From positions 62,001 to 126,000 of the forward strand of contig CAAEBM010000035.1 in NCBI GenBank assembly GCA_900754115.1: 64,000 bases of DNA, in the 5' to 3' direction. The notes below the pieces were generated by a model, which searched no databases, was not told where the DNA came from, and saw nothing but the letters and a program-made list of their open reading frames with translations. Within the stretch, counting starts at the first letter, position 1. Each line of letters begins with the position of its first letter. This DNA is from Bacilli bacterium. Its GTDB lineage: Bacteria > Bacillota_I > Bacilli_A > RFN20 > CAG-631. The position numbers and the translations under genes were made by a program. Positions 8,991-16,730 of this stretch are shown here, piece by piece.

Positions 8991-9016
8991 AAAAAAAGAG
9001 TTTTAAAAACTCTTTT
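8991..9016 (-). terminator. Intrinsic terminator after rpsR
   Basis: A hairpin of AAAAGAG and CTCTTTT with an A/T-rich loop, followed by a run of eight T on the minus strand. It overlaps the rpsR stop codon. Confidence 0.75.
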
Positions 9017-9239
9017 AGTCTGCTACGTAAGGTAATAAAGCCATTTGGCGTGCTCTTTTAATTGCTACAGCCAAAATGCGTTGATAACGTGCTGAAGTTC
9101 CTGTCAAACGTCTAGGCAAAATTTTACCATTTGCAGAAATAAATTTTTTCAATAATTCAACATCTTTATAATCAATCGTTTTAATGTTATTTTTTGTGAA
9201 ATAACATACTTTACGTCTTCTTTGTTGTTTTCTAAACAT
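9015..9239 (-). CDS. rpsR: 30S ribosomal protein S18
   Basis: A 74-residue small-subunit protein that binds 16S rRNA as a heterodimer with S6. It has the family pattern RRRKVCYFTKN near the N-terminus, then DYKDVELLKKFIS and KILPRRLTGTSARYQRILAVAIKRAR. It is the last gene of rpsF-ssb-rpsR, 18 bases after ssb, and ends in a terminator. Confidence 0.96.
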   Translation of the reverse strand: MFRKQQRRRKVCYFTKNNIKTIDYKDVELLKKFISANGKILPRRLTGTSARYQRILAVAIKRARQMALLPYVAD

Positions 9240-9257
9240 ATTTCTTGTCCTTTCTAT

Positions 9258-9683
9258 TTAAAATGGCAAATCTTCTTCAGAAAAAGACAAAGCATCATCA
9301 TCTTCGGAAGGACGATCTTCTTCCATTGAAAATCCTGCATTACGATTTGATCCATTATTACTATCTTTTGGATCTAAAAATTGAATATTTTCACAAACGA
9401 CTTCGGTAACAGTCGCTTTTCGACCATCTTTTGTTTCATAAGATCTAGATTGAAGTCGTCCTTCTACTCCAACCAAAGATCCTTTTTTTAAATAAGTAGC
9501 CATTAATTTGGCTGTTGCTTGCCAAGCCACACAATTAATAAAACTGGTCGTTCTTTCTTGTGCATCTTTACTCATTCGATTATCGATTGCAACAGTAAAA
9601 GAGCAAACAGGAATACCAGAACTAGTCATTTTTAATTCTACATCTCTTGTCAGTCTTCCAATCATAATCACTTTGTTAATCAT
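9258..9683 (-). CDS. ssb: Single-stranded DNA-binding protein
   Basis: Coats single-stranded DNA during replication and repair. The 141 residues contain the OB-fold signature (MINKVIMIGRLTRDVELK at the start; SFINCVAWQATAKLMATYLKKGSLVGVEGRLQ in the middle), a short linker and the acidic C-terminal tip SFSEEDLPF that recruits partner proteins. It sits between rpsF and rpsR, as in many Bacillota. Start ATG at 9683. Confidence 0.97.
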   Translation of the reverse strand: MINKVIMIGRLTRDVELKMTSSGIPVCSFTVAIDNRMSKDAQERTTSFINCVAWQATAKLMATYLKKGSLVGVEGRLQSRSYETKDGRKATVTEVVCENIQFLDPKDSNNGSNRNAGFSMEEDRPSEDDDALSFSEEDLPF

Positions 9684-9702
9684 CGTTTTTCCTCCCTATG
9701 CG

Positions 9703-9996
9703 TTATAATGCAACGGTCATTTCACGAAGAACATTTTGAGTATCGATTCTGCATTGACGTTCAAATTCTTTTACACCTAAATCGTTTTCAGCTTCAACCG
9801 TTAAAACAACATAATATCCTTTTGATTGAAAATTGATTTCATACGCTAAATCTCTTAAACCCCAATCTTTTTCGTTTACTTCCACAATTTTATCGCCATT
9901 TGCTAAGATAAAACCATGAAGTTTTTCCATTAATTGTTTCCGAGTTTCTTCGTCGATATTAGCGTTTAGGATGTACATAATTTCGTACTTTTTCAT
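9703..9996 (-). CDS. rpsF: 30S ribosomal protein S6
   Basis: The 97-residue partner of S18 on the platform of the small subunit. It has the family start KKYEIMYILNANIDEE, the WGLRDLAYEI strand near residue 45 and the KGYYVVLTVEAEN segment. It is the first gene of rpsF-ssb-rpsR, with GGGAGGTG before the ATG. A leader hairpin upstream may allow feedback control by the S6:S18 complex. Confidence 0.96.
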   Translation of the reverse strand: MKKYEIMYILNANIDEETRKQLMEKLHGFILANGDKIVEVNEKDWGLRDLAYEINFQSKGYYVVLTVEAENDLGVKEFERQCRIDTQNVLREMTVAL

Positions 9997-10014
9997 CCCT
10001 TACACCTCCCTTTG

Positions 10015-10054
10015 GTCATTGGCCACATTTTTTTTCAATGTAGCAGAGATTGAC
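10015..10054 (-). promoter_or_regulatory. Candidate S6:S18-responsive leader of rpsF
   Basis: Between the promoter and the rpsF ribosome-binding site the minus strand can fold into an outer GTCA/TGAC helix (10051-10054 with 10015-10018), an internal loop and an inner CTACAT/ATGTGG helix (10038-10043 with 10023-10028), with CCG just outside the outer helix. Many bacteria have an S6:S18-binding leader with a conserved CCG at this place. The match is by eye and position only. Confidence 0.35.
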
Positions 10055-10060
10055 GGTAGC

Positions 10061-10089
10061 ATTATATCATTTTTTATTTCATAAGTAAA
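10061..10089 (-). promoter_or_regulatory. Promoter of rpsF-ssb-rpsR
   Basis: -10 TATAAT at 10061-10066 and -35 TTTACT at 10084-10089, with a 17-base spacer, reading on the minus strand. Confidence 0.65.
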
Positions 10090-10196
10090 CACTTTTTGAA
10101 GTCATTTACTTAACCTTCATCTATATTATAGAAAAAAAAGAAGAAAAAACTTTTTATTTTATAAAAAAATTATTTATTTTTAAAAATTAAACAAAA

Positions 10197-10219
10197 AAAG
10201 CATATTGCACATATGCTTT
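10197..10219 (-). terminator. Intrinsic terminator after spoVS
   Basis: A 9-bp stem (AAAGCATAT with ATATGCTTT) and a short loop, followed by TTTTTTGTTT on the minus strand. Confidence 0.75.
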
Positions 10220-10238
10220 CGTTTGTTTTATCAATTTT

Positions 10239-10511
10239 TTATTTTTTTTCAACTAAACTGACAATAAATTTAATAGCTGTTTTTACTTGGTTTTCAATTT
10301 CTACTTCTGCAAAAACAGGGACACAAACTAAATCATCGCCACTTAACACTAAAAATCCTCTAGCAATCGCAATTGCCTTCACTACTTGATTAATAGACCC
10401 TGCTCCAATCGCTTGGATTTCTACTTTCTTTTGCACTTTAAGAATATTAGCAATGGCTCCTGCCACTGCATTAGGGTTAGACTTCGTCGATACTTTTAAT
10501 AGTTCTATCAT
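10239..10511 (-). CDS. spoVS: Stage V sporulation protein S
   Basis: A small Alba-like protein required for late sporulation in Bacillus. All 90 residues match the highly conserved family: IELLKVSTKSNPNAVAGAIA at the start, the IGAGSINQVVKAIAIARGF core and the VPVFAEVEI strand. It follows ymdB and rny, the same order as in B. subtilis. The start has GGAGGAAGG before the ATG. It is good evidence that the lineage is, or recently was, spore-forming, though SpoVS-like proteins also occur in some non-sporulating bacteria. Confidence 0.95.
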   Translation of the reverse strand: MIELLKVSTKSNPNAVAGAIANILKVQKKVEIQAIGAGSINQVVKAIAIARGFLVLSGDDLVCVPVFAEVEIENQVKTAIKFIVSLVEKK

Positions 10512-10563
10512 TTTTTCCTTCCTCCATAAATTGTCTTTACAACATATGAAAAAAGAAAATAAT

Positions 10564-11376
10564 TTATTCTACATCTTGATTAATTCTTTGAATCGCGATT
10601 GCTTTTTTTGTTTCTAAATCAATTTCTACAAATAAGCCATTGATCATTTTTTTCCCTTTTTCAGCAACTCCATAGGCTTTTTTACCATCCCATATGAATT
10701 GAAGAACTTGTTGATAGTCAAAGCCAATCATACTTTCACGAATACCACACATTCCTGCATCCGTAATATAAGCCATTCCTAAAGGCATAATTCTTTCATC
10801 TGCAGTCTGTACGTGAGTATGCGTACCATACATCAAGGAAGCCTTGCCATCTAAATAATAACCAAAAGAGTTTTTTTCTGCTGTCAATTCAGCATGATAA
10901 TCGACAATATAAATTGATTCACTATCTTTTTCATATAAATCTTTAAAATACCAAAAGGGAGAAGAGGCTTTTAGTTTCATATTATCTCTTCCTAAAAGAT
11001 TGACTACACGAACTTTTTTCCCTTTTATTGTCGTTTCAAAAAGCAAATTGTTTTCAAAACAAGCATCTATAGTTTCTAAATTTGCTGGTATAATCAACTT
11101 TTTTGCATTTTTTGCATAATGAAAGATTTCTTTATTTCCAAAGACATGATTTCCCATTGTTAAAACATCACAACCTGCTTGAATCAAACTTTGGTAATGT
11201 TTATAGTTTAAGCCATTTCCATGTGTTGCATTTTCAGCATTCACTACTAATAAATCGACTTCATATTGTTCTTTTAATTTAGCAATAGATTTTAAAACTG
11301 CTTGTCTACCACATCGGCCAATGACATCTCCTAAAACGAGCACTCGAAGTGTGCTAAAATTATTTTGCAATTTCAC
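10564..11376 (-). CDS. ymdB: YmdB-family metallophosphoesterase
   Basis: A dimetal phosphoesterase of the TIGR00282/YmdB family; in B. subtilis it hydrolyses 2',3'-cyclic nucleotides and influences biofilm and motility decisions. The 270 residues contain LGDVIGRCGR near 17, VVNAENATHGNGL near 45, MGNHVFGNKE near 75, DYHAELTAEK near 158 and GTHTHVQTADERI near 185, the metal-binding set of the family. The start is uncertain: GTG 11376 lies inside the rny 3' end (17-base overlap), and TTG 11370 has better spacing to GAGAG. It is translationally coupled to rny. Confidence 0.92.
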   Translation of the reverse strand: MKLQNNFSTLRVLVLGDVIGRCGRQAVLKSIAKLKEQYEVDLLVVNAENATHGNGLNYKHYQSLIQAGCDVLTMGNHVFGNKEIFHYAKNAKKLIIPANLETIDACFENNLLFETTIKGKKVRVVNLLGRDNMKLKASSPFWYFKDLYEKDSESIYIVDYHAELTAEKNSFGYYLDGKASLMYGTHTHVQTADERIMPLGMAYITDAGMCGIRESMIGFDYQQVLQFIWDGKKAYGVAEKGKKMINGLFVEIDLETKKAIAIQRINQDVE

Positions 11377-12934
11377 TCACTCTCGTTTCCCTTACAACTG
11401 TAACTTTAATTTGGCCTGGATAAACTAAATCACTTTCGATTTTTTCTTTGATTTGACGCGCAATATGATAAGCTTGTACATCATCTACTTTTTCAGGCAC
11501 GACCATGACTCGAATTTCACGACCTGCTTGAATTGCATAAGCTTGGCTTACTCCATCAAATTCTTTAGAAATCGTTTCTAATTGTTCAATTCTTTTAACA
11601 TAAGTATCTAAAGTTTCACTTCTTGCTCCAGGACGAGCTGCAGATAACGTATCTGCTGCAATGACTAAATTTGAAATGAGGTGAATGGCTGGTTTTTCAC
11701 CATGATGCGCTTCTATCGCATTAATAACGACTTCGTTTTCTCCATATTTTTTAGCATAACGAGCCCCTAATTCCACATGGCTTCCTTCTACTTCAAAATC
11801 AATTGCTTTTCCTAAATCATGCAACAACCCAGCTCTTTTAGCTAATTGTTGATCTAAACCTAATTCAGCAGCCATAATTCCTGCTAAATGAGCAACTTCA
11901 ATAGAATGAGCTAAACCATTTTGCCCATAACTCGTTCTAAATTTTAATCTGCCAATCATTTCCACTAAATCCTTATTCATCCGAGGTAGATTTAATTGAA
12001 ATAAAGCTTCTTCTCCTGCTTTTCTAGTGATTTCTTTTACTTCTTGTGTCGCTTTGCTTACTAATTCTTCAATTCGACCTGGTTGAATTCGTCCATCTTT
12101 AATTAATGCTTCTAATGAACGTTTAGCAATTTCCCGACGAATTGGATTAAAACAAGAAACTGTAATGACTTCAGGAGTATCATCAATAATTAAATCAACT
12201 CCCGTTAATTGTTCTATCGTTTTAATATTTCTTCCTTCACGACCAATGATTCTACCTTTCATTTCATCAGAAGGCAAAGAAACAACAGAAATTGTTCTTT
12301 CTGATGCCACTTCTTGGCTGAATCGTTCAATAGATAACGCTAAAATATCTCTTGCTGTGTCATCAGCTTTTTCCTTTGCAATTTCTTCTTGTTCTTTTAA
12401 ATAAGCGGCAATTTCTCGTTCTGATTTTTCTTTTACCCGCTCAAACAATTCATTTTTAGCTTGAGTTGAAGTCATATTTGCGACTTTTTCCAATTCTACA
12501 ATAATTGAATTAATTTTTTCATCTAACTCGTCTTTTTGTTTAGCTAGTTCCTGAGCTTTTTTGTCTAAGTGTTGGTTTGCTTCTTCTAATTTTTTTTCTT
12601 TTTCTTTTATAACTGATTCACGCACATCTAAAGATTGTTCATGTTGAAAAACCGCTTTTTCTAATTCGGTAATTTGATCTTTTTTCTCTTTGATTTCTTT
12701 ATCTGCAATCGTTTTTAATTCTAAAGCAGCAGCACGGCCTTCTAATTGTGCTGTTTTAATCATTTGATTTGCTTTAATTTCAGCATCTTTTAATGATAAA
12801 TCAATTTTACTTTTTGCATTTTTATATCCCATAAACGGAATTAACCACATGCATAAAGCACCTATCACAAAGCATATAATTCCAACTCCAAGATAAATAA
12901 GCCATGCAGGAATAGCGAAAATGATTCCTAGCAT
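11360..12934 (-). CDS. rny: Ribonuclease Y
   Basis: A membrane-anchored endoribonuclease that starts mRNA decay in Bacillota. The 524 residues comprise an N-terminal membrane segment (about 5-30), a long coiled coil (about 35-200), a KH RNA-binding domain with GRIIGREGRNIKTIE near 225 and an HD phosphohydrolase domain with the LLHDLGKAID metal motif near 368. Length is normal. It starts with ATG after AACAGGAGG and heads the rny-ymdB-spoVS operon, downstream of recA. Confidence 0.96.
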   Translation of the reverse strand: MLGIIFAIPAWLIYLGVGIICFVIGALCMWLIPFMGYKNAKSKIDLSLKDAEIKANQMIKTAQLEGRAAALELKTIADKEIKEKKDQITELEKAVFQHEQSLDVRESVIKEKEKKLEEANQHLDKKAQELAKQKDELDEKINSIIVELEKVANMTSTQAKNELFERVKEKSEREIAAYLKEQEEIAKEKADDTARDILALSIERFSQEVASERTISVVSLPSDEMKGRIIGREGRNIKTIEQLTGVDLIIDDTPEVITVSCFNPIRREIAKRSLEALIKDGRIQPGRIEELVSKATQEVKEITRKAGEEALFQLNLPRMNKDLVEMIGRLKFRTSYGQNGLAHSIEVAHLAGIMAAELGLDQQLAKRAGLLHDLGKAIDFEVEGSHVELGARYAKKYGENEVVINAIEAHHGEKPAIHLISNLVIAADTLSAARPGARSETLDTYVKRIEQLETISKEFDGVSQAYAIQAGREIRVMVVPEKVDDVQAYHIARQIKEKIESDLVYPGQIKVTVVRETRVSEIAK

Positions 12935-12982
12935 CTTATTTCCTCCTGTTTATTTTTTTAATAGTACCAATGTACCATATTT

Positions 12983-13011
12983 ATTGTATATTAAATCCTT
13001 AAAAATAGCAA
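12983..13011 (-). promoter_or_regulatory. Promoter of rny-ymdB-spoVS
   Basis: -35 TTGCTA (13006-13011) and -10 TACAAT (12983-12988), spacer 17 bases. Just after the -10 box is a direct repeat GGTAC-ATT-GGTAC (12965-12977), a possible regulator site. Confidence 0.6.
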
Positions 13012-13024
13012 ATAAAATAATTGA

Positions 13025-13054
13025 AAAAAGTATTTGAAAACTCAAATACTTTTT
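13025..13054 (-). terminator. Intrinsic terminator after recA
   Basis: A 13-bp perfect stem (AAAAAGTATTTGA with its complement) and 4-base loop, ending in T residues, directly after the recA stop. Confidence 0.8.
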
Positions 13055-13056
13055 GC

Positions 13057-14097
13057 CTAGTCATTTCCTTCTTTTTTTGTTTTTTCTTTGCTTGTAATTT
13101 CTTTTCCACTACGAATGGCTTCTACAACTGCATTTTTAATTTCTTCATATTCTTTATTATTATTTTTTAAGAATTCTTTTACTTTTTCTTTTCCTTGTCC
13201 GATTTTTTCTCCATGATATTCAAACCAAGACCCTGATTTGTTAATGACATCAAGTTTAACGGCTAAATCTAATAATTCGGCATCTTTATTGATTCCTTTT
13301 CCATACAAAATTTCAACACTAGCCGTTTTAAAAGGAGGAGCCACTTTATTTTTAACAACCTTTAAATTGACTTCATTTCCTAAGATGCGTTCTCCTTCTT
13401 TTAACATCGTACCTCGACGAACTTCTAAACGAACAGAAGCGTAGAATTTCAATGCTCTTCCTCCTGGTGTGGTTTCAGGATTACCAAATATAATTCCAAC
13501 TTTTTCTCTTAATTGATTGATAAAAATAATGCTACATTTACTTTTGTTTAAAGCTCCTGTTAGTTTTCTTAACGCTTTAGACATTAATCGAGCTTGCAAT
13601 CCGATATTCGATTCACTCATTTCACCATTTAATTCTGCAGAAGGGACAAGGGCAGCGACGGAATCCACGACAATTAAGTCGATTGCATCACTTTTTGCCA
13701 ATAATTCTGCTATTTCTAATGCTTGTTCTCCCGAGTCTGGTTGCGATAAAATCAAATCATCAATATTGACTCCTAAATTTTGTGCATATAGTGGATCAAT
13801 TGCATGTTCAGCATCAATAAAAGCAGCTTTCCCACCTTGCTTTTGCACTTCTGCAATGGCATGCAAAGCAAAAGTCGTTTTTCCACTTGATTCAGGACCA
13901 TAAATTTCAATTACTCTTCCCTTAGGATAGCCACCTACCCCTAAAATATAATCCAAAGCAATTGATCCTGAAGGAATGACGTCTACATTGATATTGGCCC
14001 GGTCACCTAATTTCATAATCGCGCCTTCTCCATAAGTTTTTAGAATCTGTTTAATTGCGTCATCTAAAGTCATTTTTCCATCTTTTTTTTCTGCCAT
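13057..14097 (-). CDS. recA: Recombinase RecA
   Basis: Catalyses strand exchange and induces the SOS response. The start is taken at ATG 14097 (MAEKKDGKMT), 7 bases after TAGGAG; a longer frame to 14187 would overlap cinA and adds a lysine-rich tail not found in RecA. The 346 residues show Walker A GPESSGKTT near 65, the MAW/KT region, DLIVVDSVAALVP near 140, loop L1 EMSESNIGLQARLMSKALRK near 155-175, loop L2 FINQLREKVGIIFGNPETTPGG near 192-213 and the acidic/basic C-terminus. It follows cinA in the Bacillus order pgsA-cinA-recA. I saw no clear SOS box upstream. Confidence 0.97.
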   Translation of the reverse strand: MAEKKDGKMTLDDAIKQILKTYGEGAIMKLGDRANINVDVIPSGSIALDYILGVGGYPKGRVIEIYGPESSGKTTFALHAIAEVQKQGGKAAFIDAEHAIDPLYAQNLGVNIDDLILSQPDSGEQALEIAELLAKSDAIDLIVVDSVAALVPSAELNGEMSESNIGLQARLMSKALRKLTGALNKSKCSIIFINQLREKVGIIFGNPETTPGGRALKFYASVRLEVRRGTMLKEGERILGNEVNLKVVKNKVAPPFKTASVEILYGKGINKDAELLDLAVKLDVINKSGSWFEYHGEKIGQGKEKVKEFLKNNNKEYEEIKNAVVEAIRSGKEITSKEKTKKEGND

Positions 14098-14149
14098 ATT
14101 TGTGTCTCCTACTTTCTTTATTATAATATTCTTTTTTTTGCCTAAAACT

Positions 14150-14599
14150 TTATAGTAATTGTAGAATTCTTTTTTTTGCACTTTCAAGACATTGATTTCT
14201 AATTTCTTGACGATTTCCTTGATAGTGGTCTTGAAAATGATACGCTTTATCTTTAAATAACAGACAAGAATAAACTAATCCAACTTCTTTACCTTCATCT
14301 GCTGTTGGCCCTGCATTTCCAGTAAAGGAAATCGCGATATCCGATTCAAAATCATTTTTTACCGTCAAAGCCATCAAACAAGCCATTTCATGACTAATAG
14401 CCCCTTGTTCTTTTAAAACTTTTTCTCCGTGTAATAGTTTGGCTTTGGCTTGATTTTGATAAGTGACATATCCTCCAACAAACACTTCAGAAGCACCGCT
14501 TATTTCTACTATTTTAGAAGCAAACAATCCTCCCGTCAAACTTTCACAACAAGATAACGTCAATTTTTTTTCTTTTAATTTTTTGACTAATTCTTGCAT
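14150..14599 (-). CDS. cinA: Short CinA-family protein (nicotinamide-nucleotide amidase domain)
   Basis: 149 residues corresponding only to the C-terminal CinA/PncC domain, which deamidates nicotinamide mononucleotide in pyridine nucleotide salvage. Family motifs are LSCCESLTGGLFAS near 16, YVTYQNQAKAKLLHG near 44, GAISHEMA near 65 and AISFTGNAGPTADEGKEVG near 88. The usual N-terminal MoaB-like domain of full-length CinA (about 410 residues in Bacillus) is absent, although the pgsA-cinA-recA position is kept. It overlaps nothing and starts one base after the pgsA stop. Confidence 0.9.
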   Translation of the reverse strand: MQELVKKLKEKKLTLSCCESLTGGLFASKIVEISGASEVFVGGYVTYQNQAKAKLLHGEKVLKEQGAISHEMACLMALTVKNDFESDIAISFTGNAGPTADEGKEVGLVYSCLLFKDKAYHFQDHYQGNRQEIRNQCLESAKKRILQLL

Positions 14600-14600
14600 T

Positions 14601-15254
14601 TTATTTATCTAACGTTGGCATAATGGAAAGATAATATTGCACTCCTCCAATTATGGCAAACACTCCACCTAAAATTAAAAGTCCTGCGCCAATTGAATAA
14701 ATAACAACATGCGCTGATCCTAGTAATAAAAAAGCAATCCCTGGCATTAAAGTAGCAGTTTTATACTTGCCAAAACGAGAAGCAGGAACGACAACTCCAT
14801 TTTTAACGGATTGCATTCGCAAAGAATCAACAAAGAAATCTCTAAAAATGACTAGTATAACAACAATTGTTAAAATTAAATAGAGAATATCAGACCCTTT
14901 TTGTAAGAAAGGAGATTTTAAAAATCCAAATCCGATAAGACCTATCATTGTTGTATTGACCAACAATTTATCTGCTAATGGGTCCATCATTTTTCCATAA
15001 TCTGAAACGATATGATTTTTTCTAGCTAAATGTCCATCCACATAATCTGTAATGGAAGCTGCGACAAAAAGCACAAAAATGAGAATTTGATCTAAGGTTA
15101 AAAATGATTTTGCTTGATTAATAATAACCCAATCTGTGGGTAAATCAAAAGATAAATATAACATATGTAGAATAAATAAAAGAATTACAACCGGTACACA
15201 AATCATGCGAATCGTCGTCAATTTGTTCGGAAGATTCATTTCTTTAAATTTCAT
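14601..15254 (-). CDS. pgsA: CDP-diacylglycerol--glycerol-3-phosphate 3-phosphatidyltransferase
   Basis: An integral membrane enzyme that commits CDP-diacylglycerol to phosphatidylglycerol synthesis. The start is placed at ATG 15254 (MKFKEMNLPNKLTTIR) because AGAGGTG lies 6 bases before it; a frame from 15281 has no ribosome-binding site. The 217 residues hold the CDP-alcohol phosphotransferase motif D-x2-DG-x2-AR-x8-G-x3-D-x3-D, seen as DYVDGHLARK...DYGKMMDPLADK near residues 70-95, and several membrane segments. It is the first gene of pgsA-cinA-recA. Confidence 0.93.
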   Translation of the reverse strand: MKFKEMNLPNKLTTIRMICVPVVILLFILHMLYLSFDLPTDWVIINQAKSFLTLDQILIFVLFVAASITDYVDGHLARKNHIVSDYGKMMDPLADKLLVNTTMIGLIGFGFLKSPFLQKGSDILYLILTIVVILVIFRDFFVDSLRMQSVKNGVVVPASRFGKYKTATLMPGIAFLLLGSAHVVIYSIGAGLLILGGVFAIIGGVQYYLSIMPTLDK

Positions 15255-15291
15255 AAAAGCACCTCTTTGGCTAAACTTCATAACACGATAT

Positions 15292-15300
15292 ATTATAACA
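15292..15300 (-). promoter_or_regulatory. Extended -10 promoter of pgsA
   Basis: TGTTATAAT on the minus strand, 37 bases before the pgsA start. There is no good -35 hexamer, but the TG extension compensates. It lies directly after the rnpB terminator. Confidence 0.5.
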
Positions 15301-15320
15301 TATTTTTTGTTGAATACTAT

Positions 15321-15343
15321 AAAAAAAGTTATCTTGCGATAAC
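15321..15343 (-). terminator. Intrinsic terminator of rnpB
   Basis: A GTTATC-GCAA-GATAAC tetraloop hairpin followed by TTTTTTT on the minus strand, 9 bases after the end of the RNase P RNA. Confidence 0.8.
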
Positions 15344-15351
15344 GTTTTTAA

Positions 15352-15700
15352 ACAAATCTTTATAAGCCATGTTCTGTCCTGCTTTCGCAGGGATAGTCAT
15401 TTATCTATGTATTGCTACATCCTCTTTGTTTTTCATTTCAAACTCAGAAGCTCCTCTACCAAATTTGAGTTTCTTGCTTGAGGGGTTTACCGCGTTTCAT
15501 TTTGTCGTTTCCGAACAAACTCGTCTCTGTGGCACTTTATCAACTTTTCTCATATTTTCACTTAGAGAGCAGTTGGCCGTCTGCAAATGCAGCCCAAAGT
15601 TATTTTTTCCTTTGGCACAAACACTATAGGCATCTCAGCCTATGCAAGCATGGACTTTCCTCTATAAATTGATTTTATAGCGACTATCCAAGATTTGTTT
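15352..15700 (-). ncRNA. rnpB: RNase P RNA, Bacillus (B) type
   Basis: The catalytic RNA that removes 5' leaders from pre-tRNAs, recognised from conserved blocks on the minus strand: AGAGGAAAGTCCATGC near the 5' end (universal CR I), GAGATGCCTATAGTG, GTGCCACAGAGACG, AACGCGGTAAACCCCTC (typical of the B type) and GGACAGAACATGGCTTATA at the 3' end (CR V). The terminal P1 helix is perfect: AACAAATCTT at the 5' end pairs with AAGATTTGTT at the 3' end, which sets both boundaries. Length is about 349 nt, compact next to 401 nt in B. subtilis. The first 17 nt overlap the last codons and stop of gpsB. gpsB next to rnpB is also the Bacillus order. Confidence 0.93.
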
Positions 15701-16040
15701 TTTCTAACATCTTTTTTAAATTGTTGACTGCGTTTTCTAATTTAGATAAACGCTCAATCACTTCGACATTATTATAATTGTCTACATTTATCGTAGCATG
15801 ACTACTGACAGATTGCAAGCGAGTGTTTTCAATTTGTAATTTTAAATATTTATCTTGCAACGTTTGATTTTGTGCTAGTAATTGTTCTTTTTCTTTCTTT
15901 TGTTTTTCTAATTCATTTTCTAGTTCTTTGACTTTAAACATGATTTCATCTAAAAAACGATCGACTTCTTCTACCTTATATCCGTGTTGAGCAATTTGAA
16001 AATCCTTTTTATAAATCATATTAGATAATTTTTCTTTCAT
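15684..16040 (-). CDS. gpsB: Cell-division regulator GpsB (DivIVA family)
   Basis: A cytosolic coiled-coil adaptor that links penicillin-binding proteins to the divisome and helps shuttle PBP1 between side wall and septum. The 118 residues have the DivIVA/GpsB N-terminal membrane-binding module (IYKKDFQIAQHGYKVEEVDRFLDEI, about 9-33), a coiled coil (33-75), a short polar linker and a C-terminal helical trimerisation segment (92-116). Its partner ponA is encoded just across a divergent promoter region, as in Bacillus. The stop codon TAG lies inside the RNase P RNA gene. The start has GGGGGATCG before the ATG. Confidence 0.92.
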   Translation of the reverse strand: MKEKLSNMIYKKDFQIAQHGYKVEEVDRFLDEIMFKVKELENELEKQKKEKEQLLAQNQTLQDKYLKLQIENTRLQSVSSHATINVDNYNNVEVIERLSKLENAVNNLKKMLEKTNLG

Positions 16041-16099
16041 ATCGATCCCCCAATTGTCTACTTTTTTATTTTACCATTTTTTACCGATAAAAAAAAGTA

Positions 16100-16105
16100 T
16101 ATAAT
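16100..16105 (+). promoter_or_regulatory. Probable -10 box for recU-ponA
   Basis: A perfect TATAAT in the gpsB-recU divergent interval, 71 bases before the recU start. The sequence 17 bases upstream is only a run of T, so the -35 element is not clear. Confidence 0.4.
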
Positions 16106-16175
16106 AAAGATAAACCATGAATATTTTGTTTGAAACATACCAAAATACAAGTGGTGAAAGAAGTAGGTGAACCTC

Positions 16176-16730
16176 TTGATTAATTACCCTGTTAAAAAAG
16201 TAAACCAAAATCGCAAAGTAAACAATCTTTCCAATAAAGGAATGGCTTTAGAAGAAATGATTAATCGTTCTAATGAATACTATAAAGAAAACGATATTGC
16301 ATTCATCACTAAACGCCCAACTCCGATAAAAGTGTTGAAAACAGATGGCAACTATAAAATAACAGACGCTGTTTTTTTAAGTGCCAGTACTTTAGATTAT
16401 GTGGGTGTATTTCAAGGGCATTATCTTGATTTCGAAGCAAAAGAAACTTCTTCAAAAATAGGATTTCCTTTATCCAATCTTGCACAACATCAATTAAAAT
16501 CGATTGAACTTGTCATCAAACATAAAGGATACTCCTTTGTTTTAGTCTACCTTAAAGCATTTGAAGAAATCTATCTATTAGATGGCGACTTTATTCTCAA
16601 GGCAGCAAAATCCAATCAAAAAATGATTCCAATTGAAGAAATTCAAACTCATGGAATTCAAGTTAAAAAAGGATATAGCATTTTACTTGATTATATAAAA
16701 GCCGTAAGAATTGCTTATTTTGAAAAATAA
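16176..16730 (+). CDS. recU: Holliday junction resolvase RecU
   Basis: A dimeric nuclease that cuts four-way junctions and also modulates RecA. The start is called at TTG 16176: AGGTGA lies 5 bases before it, and the resulting N-terminus MINYPVKK matches the MIRYP start of Bacillus RecU; an in-frame GTG at 16167 would overlap that ribosome-binding site. The 184 residues have NKGMALEEMINRSNEYY near 21, the TKRPTPI motif near 46, the PD-(D/E)XK-type catalytic core D...GHYLDFEAKET (about 74-91) and the FPLSNLAQHQ segment. It is followed by ponA with overlap, the conserved Bacillus recU-ponA pair. Confidence 0.94.
   Translation: MINYPVKKVNQNRKVNNLSNKGMALEEMINRSNEYYKENDIAFITKRPTPIKVLKTDGNYKITDAVFLSASTLDYVGVFQGHYLDFEAKETSSKIGFPLSNLAQHQLKSIELVIKHKGYSFVLVYLKAFEEIYLLDGDFILKAAKSNQKMIPIEEIQTHGIQVKKGYSILLDYIKAVRIAYFEK

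Noticed and set aside
8892..9014. Replication origin next to yaaA
   Set aside because: No DnaA-box-like TTATCCACA cluster is present; the interval is filled by a terminator, the palindrome and a promoter.
15369..15672. Two overlapping plus-strand reading frames of 64-86 residues
   Set aside because: They are on the complement of the RNase P RNA gene and have no ribosome-binding site; the openness comes from the RNA sequence.
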